10,550 bases of DNA. Source: PALSA-1004 sp046596405 (GTDB lineage: Bacteria; Pseudomonadota; Gammaproteobacteria; Burkholderiales; SG8-41). Made by a program: the position numbers and the translations under genes. Every line of letters starts with the position of its first letter. Positions within the stretch are counted from its first letter, which is position 1. Below the pieces are notes generated by a model. That model did not search any database. It was not told where the DNA came from and worked only from the letters and a program-made list of their open reading frames with translations. Below, piece by piece: positions 4,509 to 10,550 of the stretch. The stretch is taken from assembly GCA_046596405.1 (NCBI GenBank), contig JBKJMN010000138.1:1-10550 (forward strand), given 5' to 3'.

Positions 4509-5588
4509 TTGCAACGCAAAGAACTCGGCATCGCGGTCATCGGAGCCGGGCGCATCGGCACGCTGCGCGCGGTGATGGCGGCGGCGCATCCGGCGGTCAA
4601 ATTTCTCGCGGTGTCGGACTGCGATTCCACGCGCGCGCAAAAACTCGCGGCCCGCACCGGCGCGCAGTTTCATTCGACCGACAATCTCTCCGTGATCTCG
4701 CGCCCTGAAGTCACGGCCGTCATCGTCTCCACGATAGAGCTCGAGCACTCGCTGCCGGTATTGCAGGCGCTCGAGCTCGGCAAGGCCGTATTGGTCGAGA
4801 AGCCGCTCGCGCTCGACCTTGGCGAGGCCGACAAGCTGATTGCCGCGGTCGCCCGCACGGGGGGCGACCTGCGCGTCGGGTTCAGCCGGCGCTACAAAGA
4901 CCGCTATCTGCTTGCGAAGGAGCAGATCCTCCAGGGCAGGTTGGGCCGCGTAACGAGCGCTGCCGCGCGCGTGTACAACTCGCGCTCGCAGGCGCTGCAG
5001 ACCTTGAAGCGGCTGCCGGAAAACAGCTCGGTGTCGGGGCTCACCTATTACATCGATCTGGTGAACTGGCTGCTCGCCGGCAATCCCGCAGTCGAGGTGT
5101 TCGCGCGCGGCAAGGGCAGCGTACTGAAGGACACCGGCTACAACACCAATGACGTTACGTGGGCAATCGTCACGTTCGCCGACGGCGCGGTGGTCAATTT
5201 CGGCGTGTGCTACGCGCTGCCGCAGCACTATCCATCGCTCGGCCACGCGGCGCGCGTCGAGATACTCGGCACCGAAGGCGTGATGATCCTCGACGACGAC
5301 CACACCGACCAGCTCATGTACAGCAACGTCGGCGTGCCGCACGTGTACATACCGGACCACACCGTGAACATGGTGTTTCTCGGTAGCGGCACGCCCGGCG
5401 ACTGGGCGCTCGGCGAATTCCAGGGACCGGTCGCGTCCGAGTCGCGCGCGTGGCTGGACTATCTTGCGACCGGCCGCCAGTGCGTGCTGGCGACGCCGCA
5501 GGACGCGCGCCGCGCTCTGGAAATCTCGCTCGCGATCGAGCGCTCTTTGCAAACGGGGGCGGTCGAAAAGCTGCCGTTGACGCAATGA
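4509..5588 (+). CDS. Gfo/Idh/MocA family NAD(P)-dependent oxidoreductase
   Basis: This 359-residue cytoplasmic dehydrogenase has an N-terminal Rossmann fold with AVIGAGRIG (Gly12, Gly14, Gly17) and the family motif VEKPLAL with Lys98. A C-terminal alpha/beta domain follows (about residues 125-340). Such enzymes oxidise hydroxyl groups of inositols, sugars and related polyols. In the inositol-dehydrogenase comparison, the catalytic Asp-X3-His before the IDxxxWL motif corresponds here to Ser176 and Tyr180 (SGLTYYIDLVNWL), so the substrate or chemistry may differ. The start is TTG at 4509, with an AAGAAAA stretch upstream; no ATG or GTG fits in frame before GxGxxG. The stop overlaps the ATG of the next gene (ATGA), so it is probably translationally coupled with the Bug receptor, which may bind its substrate. 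Substrate unknown. Confidence 0.88.
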   Translation: MQRKELGIAVIGAGRIGTLRAVMAAAHPAVKFLAVSDCDSTRAQKLAARTGAQFHSTDNLSVISRPEVTAVIVSTIELEHSLPVLQALELGKAVLVEKPLALDLGEADKLIAAVARTGGDLRVGFSRRYKDRYLLAKEQILQGRLGRVTSAAARVYNSRSQALQTLKRLPENSSVSGLTYYIDLVNWLLAGNPAVEVFARGKGSVLKDTGYNTNDVTWAIVTFADGAVVNFGVCYALPQHYPSLGHAARVEILGTEGVMILDDDHTDQLMYSNVGVPHVYIPDHTVNMVFLGSGTPGDWALGEFQGPVASESRAWLDYLATGRQCVLATPQDARRALEISLAIERSLQTGAVEKLPLTQ

Positions 5589-6562
5589 ACTACAAAACGT
5601 ACAAAGTAATTCTTATCGGCGCCGCCCTGTTCGCGCAGCCCGCGCTCGCCCAGTGGAAACCCGAGAAGGCCGTCGAGATTATCGTCGGCACCGGGGCCGG
5701 CGGCGGGCAGGACAAGACCGCGCGCACGCTCAATCACCTGCTCGTGGAGAAACGGCTGGTGCAAGCGCCGATCACCGTCGTCAATAAGCCGGGCGGCGGC
5801 GGCGCCGTGGGCTGGGCGTATCTCAATCAGCATGCGGGCGACGCGCATTACGTCGAGATCGCGAATACAACACTGCTCACCAACCAGATTAACGGCCGCA
5901 GCGCAATCGGTTATGCCGATATAACGCCGCTGGCAATGATGTACTCCGAATCTGTCGCGCTGTCGGTGCGTCAGGAGTCGCCGCTCATGATAGGCAGGGA
6001 CCTCATCGAGCGGCTGAAAAAAGATGCCGCGTCAGTGAGCGCTTCGGTCGGCAGCAGTGCCGGCGGACCGAACCACATCGCTTTCGCGTTGATTGCCAAA
6101 GCAGCGGGCGGCGACGTGAAAAAATTGAAGACGGTCGTGTTTCAGGGCGGCGGAGAAGCGGTCACGGCGACGCTCGGCGGACATGTCGATCTTATTTCGT
6201 CGGCTGCCAACAACGTGCTTCCTTTCCTTGCCGCGGGCAAGATGCGCGTGCTCGGCGTCACTGCGCCGCAGCGGCTGCCCGGAGTGCTGGCGAACGTGCC
6301 GACGTGGAAAGAACAGGGCATAGACGTGCGCATCACCAACTGGCGCCTGCTGGCCGGCCCGAAGGGCATGACTGCCGCGCAGATCGCATACTGGGACGGC
6401 GTGATCGCGCGGCTCGTCAAGACCGACGAATGGAAGAAAGACCTCGATAACAACGTCTTCGAGGACACCTATATGAACAGCGCGGACAGCAGCAAATATC
6501 TGAAGGCGCAGTACGAGCAGTTCAGGAACGCGCTTTCGGAAGTCGGGCTCGCGAAGCCGTAA
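5585..6562 (+). CDS. Bug/TctC-family periplasmic solute-binding protein
   Basis: This 325-residue protein has a clear signal peptide: MNYKTYK, the hydrophobic stretch VILIGAALF, then AQPALA with cleavage before QWKPEK. The mature part has family motifs in order: VEIIVGTGAGGGQDKTARTL (ligand loop with Asp), ITVVNKPGGGG, ITPLAMMYSES, SSAGGPNHIAFAL, MRVLGVTAPQRLPG, VPTWKEQGIDV, and a C-terminal helix ending ALSEVGLAKP. Bug proteins bind carboxylates and related organic acids and feed TctAB-type transporters or act as sensors. No tctA or tctB lies in the window, so this is an orphan receptor, as is common in betaproteobacteria. The ATG overlaps the oxidoreductase stop by 4 bases. The open frame extends upstream into the oxidoreductase gene, but the signal peptide fixes this start. 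The 41 bases to the convergent gene show no clear terminator. Confidence 0.93.
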   Translation: MNYKTYKVILIGAALFAQPALAQWKPEKAVEIIVGTGAGGGQDKTARTLNHLLVEKRLVQAPITVVNKPGGGGAVGWAYLNQHAGDAHYVEIANTTLLTNQINGRSAIGYADITPLAMMYSESVALSVRQESPLMIGRDLIERLKKDAASVSASVGSSAGGPNHIAFALIAKAAGGDVKKLKTVVFQGGGEAVTATLGGHVDLISSAANNVLPFLAAGKMRVLGVTAPQRLPGVLANVPTWKEQGIDVRITNWRLLAGPKGMTAAQIAYWDGVIARLVKTDEWKKDLDNNVFEDTYMNSADSSKYLKAQYEQFRNALSEVGLAKP

Positions 6563-6603
6563 GCTGAAGCCGGCCCGCGGAGGCGCGACCCTAACGGCTG
6601 CTG

Positions 6604-6987
6604 TTAAACCAACCCTAATTCCTTAAATACCTCAGCCCCCGCGCGCACGGCACCGTTGGCGGCGGGGAACCCGCAATAAACGGTCGCGTGATGAAACACC
6701 CCCATTATTTCTTCGGGCGTCGCGCCGTTGTTGAGCGCGCCGCGGATATGGCCCTTGATTTCGTCGGGGCGGTTCAAGGCCGTGATCATCGCGAGCGTGA
6801 CCAGGCTGCGAATTTTTAATGGCAGGTCCTTGCGCGACCAGAACGCGCCCCACGCATATTCAGTGACGAATTGCTGCTGCTGCAGGGAGAATTTGTCGGT
6901 GGCGGCGTGGCGCTTCGCGAGGTGTGTTTTGCCCATGACTTTTTTGCGCGTTGCCATGCCTTGTTCGTACAGTTCGCTTTTTTTCAC
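6604..6987 (-). CDS. Carboxymuconolactone decarboxylase family protein (PcaC-like)
   Basis: This 127-residue protein has the CMD-domain pattern: FVTEYAWGAFWSRKDLPLKI, then RSLVTLAMITALNRPDEIKG, HIRGALNNGATPEEI and VFHHATVYCGFPAANGAVRA. This is closest to 4-carboxymuconolactone decarboxylase (PcaC, beta-ketoadipate pathway). The CxxC of AhpD-type peroxidases is absent, so a decarboxylase or related catabolic role is more likely than a redox one; the exact reaction is open. The chosen start is GTG at 6987, with GGAGAG about 6 bases upstream, giving MKKSELYEQGMATRKKVMG. The frame is open far upstream, but that part overlaps the MFS gene. It follows the MFS gene by 37 bases on the same strand, so the two are probably co-transcribed. 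Confidence 0.88.
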   Translation of the reverse strand: MKKSELYEQGMATRKKVMGKTHLAKRHAATDKFSLQQQQFVTEYAWGAFWSRKDLPLKIRSLVTLAMITALNRPDEIKGHIRGALNNGATPEEIMGVFHHATVYCGFPAANGAVRAGAEVFKELGLV

Positions 6988-7024
6988 TGGAATCTCTCCG
7001 GTAACGGGTGGCGCGGAAAAACAA

Positions 7025-8275
7025 TCAGCCGGCGGCGTGTGCGGCAGGCTGACCGGCGTCCTTGGGCAGGAAGAAAACGAGGAGGTTGGCGAGCACGATG
7101 GTGCCGGCCAGAAAGTAGAACGCTTTGTGGATGTCGAAGCTGTCGGCGATGAGGCCGAATATTGACGGCGAAATCGCGGCGCCCAGCGAAGTGAAGCCGA
7201 ACTGCAGGCCGACTCCGGCGCCCGCCAGGTTTTTCGGCACGGCTTCGATGGCCATCGCCTGCAGCACCGCGCGCATCGCGTACAGGAAAAACCCCACCAA
7301 CGCGATGAATACCACGAACCATACGCTGCGGCCGGCCAGCACCATGCCAACGATCATCGCCCCCGACAGGAGCATGCTCGACATGATCATCTGCTTGCGG
7401 CCCCATTTATCCGACAAGTGCCCGCCCACGGGTGCCGCGATGAAGCCGGCCACCTGCAGGACGGTCATGCAGGCGCCGACGGCGAACGTTGAATATTCGA
7501 GCTCGTACGCGAGGTAGACCGGCAGGAAGGTCATGAGACCCGATTGCGTCATCGTGCGCATCGCGGAGCTCGAGCCGATGAGCATCAGCGATTTGTTTTT
7601 AAGCAGGCCCGCGAAATCGCGCAGATATTCTTTTACGCTGTGCCCCGCGGCGCCGGCGTTGATCGCGTTGTCGTCCCTGGCCTTGCGCATCGTGAACGTG
7701 CCGAGCAGGAGCAGTATCAGCAGCGACATGGCAAGGCCCGGAATGACGTTGATCACGACCACGGTGCGCCAGCTGAACCAGCCGAGCAGCACGCCGACCA
7801 CGAACGGCGCGAGCGCTTCGCCGACGTTGCCGCCCATGCCATGAAATCCGAGCACCAGCGCGCGGCGCTTGGGGTAGCGGTAAGCGAGCGTCGGGATCGC
7901 CGCCGGGTGCCACAGGTTGTTGCCGATGCCGACCAACGTGACGCAGATCAACAGCATCCAGAAGCTGTGCACGAGGCTCATCAGTGCATACGGAAAGCCG
8001 ACCCAGAACAGCGAACACGCCATCAGGTAGCCTTTTTTGCCGATCATGTCGACGATCATGCCGCCGGGTATGTTCGAAATCGCGCCGGCGAGATACTGCA
8101 CCGTCATGATCAACCCGATCTGCGTGTATGACAGGCCGAACTCTTTGCCGATCAGCGGCAGCAGGATGTAGAACGTCGCGGTGTACCAGTGCGTGAGGCC
8201 GTGGCCGGCAGAGATCAGCCACACGTCCTTGAACGATTGCGGCGGCGTATTGGCAGTTGCGGTGGCGGTATTCAT
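7025..8275 (-). CDS. Major facilitator superfamily transporter
   Basis: This 416-residue inner-membrane protein has about twelve hydrophobic segments in two halves separated by a polar loop (MRKARDDNAINAGAAGHSVK). Motif A appears as GGMIVDMIGKKGYLM in the loop between segments 2 and 3, and again as GGHLSDKWGRKQMIM between segments 8 and 9. The first segments (THWYTATFYILLPLIGKEF, then GLSYTQIGLI) resemble the fosmidomycin-resistance-type and related organic-anion MFS carriers. With a PcaC-like gene downstream and an acyl-CoA synthetase divergent, uptake of an aromatic or organic acid is plausible, but efflux is not excluded. The ATG at 8275 gives MNTATATANTPPQSFKDVW. The bases before it are pyrimidine-rich, with no ribosome site. 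The frame is open upstream, but that sequence is polar and not transporter-like. Confidence 0.9.
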   Translation of the reverse strand: MNTATATANTPPQSFKDVWLISAGHGLTHWYTATFYILLPLIGKEFGLSYTQIGLIMTVQYLAGAISNIPGGMIVDMIGKKGYLMACSLFWVGFPYALMSLVHSFWMLLICVTLVGIGNNLWHPAAIPTLAYRYPKRRALVLGFHGMGGNVGEALAPFVVGVLLGWFSWRTVVVINVIPGLAMSLLILLLLGTFTMRKARDDNAINAGAAGHSVKEYLRDFAGLLKNKSLMLIGSSSAMRTMTQSGLMTFLPVYLAYELEYSTFAVGACMTVLQVAGFIAAPVGGHLSDKWGRKQMIMSSMLLSGAMIVGMVLAGRSVWFVVFIALVGFFLYAMRAVLQAMAIEAVPKNLAGAGVGLQFGFTSLGAAISPSIFGLIADSFDIHKAFYFLAGTIVLANLLVFFLPKDAGQPAAHAAG

Positions 8276-8285
8276 GGGAGGGGGA

Positions 8286-8291
8286 ATGATA
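8286..8291 (-). promoter_or_regulatory. Candidate extended -10 box for the MFS gene
   Basis: On the minus strand TGCTATCAT ends 10 bases before the ATG at 8275. If used, transcription would begin about 4 or 5 bases before the start codon, giving an almost leaderless mRNA. This would fit the lack of a Shine-Dalgarno sequence. No -35 was recognised. Confidence 0.35.
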
Positions 8292-8411
8292 GCATCGCCG
8301 CGCGTCCGGCGCTGGCGCGCGCTATCACGCGACCACGCCTTTGCAGTAACATAACGACTTTTTTCCGCGACCGTTCCTGCCGCGGATTTCCGACGGAAAC
8401 AGTGATACGGA

Positions 8412-10550
8412 ATGCGCACCGACCTCGCACGTTTTTTCAGCCCGCGCTCGATCGCCATCATCGGCGCTTCGCAGGACCTGGTGTCGATCAGCGGTCAGCC
8501 GTTGAAGCACCTCGTCACGCACCGCTACGCGGGCAAGCTTTATCCGGTCAATCCCAAGTACCAGGAAATTCTCGGCGTTAAATGCTATCCATCGCTCGCG
8601 GCGCTGCCGGAGACGCCGGACCTCGCGCTGATTTTGATCAATGCGGCGCGCGTCGCAGATACGCTGCGCGAATGCGGCAAGCGCGGGGTGCCGTACGCGA
8701 TCGTTTTCAGCTCCGGATTTTCCGAGACCGGCGGGAAAGGTGTCGCTATGCAGGGCGAGCTCGCGGGAATCGCGGCCGAATTCGACATCGGCATCATCGG
8801 CCCCAACTGCCAGGGCATGATCAATCCGGCCGACCGCGTATACGCGGGCTTCGGCTCGATCTTCGGCGACGACTACGAGCCCGGCCGCATCAGCATGGTG
8901 TCGCAGAGCGGCGGTTTCGGCTTTTCGGTGATGAACCTCGCCGCGCTGGACGGCGGACTGCATTTCCGCCAGATGGTGACGACCGGCAACGAAATCGGCG
9001 TGAGCTCGCTCGATTTCATCGATTACTTCATCGACGACGCGCACACCGACATTATCGCGTGCTACATGGAAGGCCTCAAGGACGCGCACCGGTTGATCGA
9101 AGTCGGCAACCGCGCGCTGGCCAAAAAGAAGCCGATATTCGCGTGGAAGGTCGGCAACACGGAGCAGGGCCAGAAAGCCGCGGCGTCGCACACCGCCAAC
9201 CTCGGCGGCGCGATGGCGTTGTATAAGGCGGCGTTCCGCCAGGCCGGCATCATCCAGGTCGACGACATCCAGGACGTGGTGGATTACAGCCGCGCGTTCC
9301 AGTGCGGCAAGCTGCCGGCGGGCAACCGCGTCGCCATCATCACGATTTCCGGCGGCGCCGGCATATTGATGACCGACGAATGCGTCAGCCGCGGCATGCA
9401 GGTGCCGCAACTTGCGGCCGCGACGACCGATAAGCTGCGCGATATCGTGCCGTCATTCGGCTCGCTGGTTAACCCGATCGACGTGACGGCCGCGATATTC
9501 AGCGATCTCACCATGATCAGCCGCACGCTCAACGCGGTGCTCGACGATCCCAACGTCGATTCGATCGCAATGATCAATGCGTCGCTGATGGGCGATCTGG
9601 CGACGAGCGTCGCGCGTGAAATCGTCGCCGTCGCAAAAAACAGCAAAAAACCGATTTTTCTGACGTGGAGCGCGCGCGATTCGGTCGCGCAGGAAGCGTA
9701 CGCGATGCTCGATGCGGAAAAAATTCCGCATTACAAGTCGCCGGTGCGTTGCGGGCGCGCGTTATCGGCGCTGTCGTGGTACGCCGAAGCTCTGCGGCGC
9801 GCGGATGCGCTGCGCGCAGAAGAGGCGCCGGCCATCACGAGCGTCGAAGCGCGGAGCATGCTTGCCGGCAGGCGGGACGACCTCACTGAATTCGCGGCCA
9901 AGCAGGTTCTCACTCATTACGGCGTCGGCATCACGCAGGAAGAACTTGCGACGAGCCGCGAGCAGGCCGTCGCGCTGGCGCAGCGCATCGGCTATCCCGT
10001 CGTGCTCAAAGTGCAGTCGCCGGAGATCCCGCACAAGACGGAGGCGAAGGCCGTGCGGCTGGGTCTCAAGTCTGACGCCGAAGTCGCGGCCGCGTATGAC
10101 GACATCCTGCGCAACGCAAAAACGTACAAGAGCAGTGCGCGCATCGATGGCGTGCTGGTGCAGGAAATGGTCAGCGGCGGCATCGAAGCGATCCTCGGTG
10201 TCAGCAACGACAAGCTGTTCGGGCCGGCGGTGATGTTCGGGCTCGGCGGCATCTTTGCCGAAGTGCTTCAAGACGTCGCGTTCCGCATTGCGCCCGTGAC
10301 CAAAGCCGGCGCACTCGAGATGATCGGCGAGATCAAGGGCTACGCAGTGCTTACCGGCGCGCGCGGCGCCGCACCCGCCGACCTCGACGCGCTGGCGGAT
10401 GCTATCGTGCGCCTGTCCGCGCTCGCGCTCGATCTCAAGGACCATGTCGCCGAACTCGATATCAATCCGTTGTTCGTGTTTCCGCAAGGCAAAGGCGTGA
10501 AAGCAGGCGATGCACTGATTAAACCTTTGGTAGCCGCAGATAAACTCGGA
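8412..10550 (+). CDS. Acyl-CoA synthetase (ADP/NDP-forming), acetate-CoA ligase family, 3' end outside window
   Basis: All 713 visible codons are open, and the protein is close to full family length (about 700). It couples acyl-CoA formation or hydrolysis with ATP/ADP through phosphohistidine. The N-terminal CoA-binding Rossmann domain starts FFSPRSIAIIGAS. The succinyl-CoA-synthetase-like ligase domains include IGPNCQGMINP, MVSQSGGFGFSVMN and TTGNEIGVSSLDF. The catalytic His260 is in ASHTANLGGAMALYKAAF, where the usual form is SHTG(A/S)LAG. A C-terminal ATP-grasp domain begins near residue 492, with VVLKVQSPEIPHKTEAKAV (His541) and a GLGGIFAEVLQDVAFRIAP segment, and ends with AELDINPLFV. The ATG at 8412 has only a weak ACGGA upstream. 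It is divergent from the MFS gene, with 136 bases between. Substrate is unknown; aromatic and branched acids occur in this family. Confidence 0.93.
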   Translation, partial: MRTDLARFFSPRSIAIIGASQDLVSISGQPLKHLVTHRYAGKLYPVNPKYQEILGVKCYPSLAALPETPDLALILINAARVADTLRECGKRGVPYAIVFSSGFSETGGKGVAMQGELAGIAAEFDIGIIGPNCQGMINPADRVYAGFGSIFGDDYEPGRISMVSQSGGFGFSVMNLAALDGGLHFRQMVTTGNEIGVSSLDFIDYFIDDAHTDIIACYMEGLKDAHRLIEVGNRALAKKKPIFAWKVGNTEQGQKAAASHTANLGGAMALYKAAFRQAGIIQVDDIQDVVDYSRAFQCGKLPAGNRVAIITISGGAGILMTDECVSRGMQVPQLAAATTDKLRDIVPSFGSLVNPIDVTAAIFSDLTMISRTLNAVLDDPNVDSIAMINASLMGDLATSVAREIVAVAKNSKKPIFLTWSARDSVAQEAYAMLDAEKIPHYKSPVRCGRALSALSWYAEALRRADALRAEEAPAITSVEARSMLAGRRDDLTEFAAKQVLTHYGVGITQEELATSREQAVALAQRIGYPVVLKVQSPEIPHKTEAKAVRLGLKSDAEVAAAYDDILRNAKTYKSSARIDGVLVQEMVSGGIEAILGVSNDKLFGPAVMFGLGGIFAEVLQDVAFRIAPVTKAGALEMIGEIKGYAVLTGARGAAPADLDALADAIVRLSALALDLKDHVAELDINPLFVFPQGKGVKAGDALIKPLVAADKLG

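Noticed and set aside
4488..5585. Long minus-strand open frame of 365 codons
   Set aside because: It lies antisense to the Gfo/Idh/MocA gene, whose motifs are clear, and has the Arg/His/Val-rich composition of a reverse shadow.
6563..6603. Bidirectional terminator between the convergent Bug and CMD-family genes
   Set aside because: Only a weak AGCCG/CGGCT pairing with a long loop is present and there is no T-run, so it cannot be supported.
8325..9410. Minus-strand open frame of 361 codons
   Set aside because: It is antisense to the acyl-CoA synthetase, which has intact motifs over the whole stretch.

Overview
The window looks like a chromosomal segment of a GC-rich betaproteobacterium, probably Burkholderiales or a close relative. 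The reasons are two Bug/TctC-type solute-binding proteins without TctA/TctB partners, a low-specificity threonine aldolase, small conserved proteins of a betaproteobacterial type, and intergenic repeats built from short GC-rich units. No rRNA, tRNA, CRISPR array, transposase or phage gene was seen.

Left part (1-4419), all on the minus strand. From right to left it holds a Bug/TctC-like protein with no visible signal peptide (3490-4419), a conserved protein of unknown function (2838-3410), a repeat-rich stretch (2697-2837), a three-unit tandem array (2301-2696), a conserved hypothetical protein (1686-2300) whose stop overlaps the start of a HAD-IIB phosphatase (892-1686), a second inverted-repeat element (728-881), and a threonine aldolase cut off by the window edge (1-708).

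Right part (4509-10550). A plus-strand pair starts divergently from the first Bug gene. It is a Gfo/Idh/MocA oxidoreductase (TTG start) overlapping by 4 bases a secreted Bug receptor with a clear signal peptide. A convergent minus-strand pair follows: an MFS transporter, then a carboxymuconolactone-decarboxylase-family protein. Divergent from the MFS gene is a long ADP-forming acyl-CoA synthetase that runs off the right edge. The mix of capture, transport, oxidation, decarboxylase-like and CoA-ligation functions suggests organic-acid or aromatic catabolism. The substrate cannot be read from the sequence.

The most unusual part is the array at 2301-2696. The start of the hypothetical gene at 2300 is repeated three more times upstream, at about 135-base spacing. 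Each repeat begins with codons for MDDIVKQG(M/I)AKW. Two repeats close as 23-codon mini-ORFs and the third is frameshifted by an 8-base deletion. Each carries a 61-base GC-rich imperfect palindrome, and one stem position shows compensatory changes between copies. Differences between the gene and its copies fall almost entirely at third codon positions. This is the best candidate for something undescribed: a structured leader array or a palindromic element that captured a gene start.
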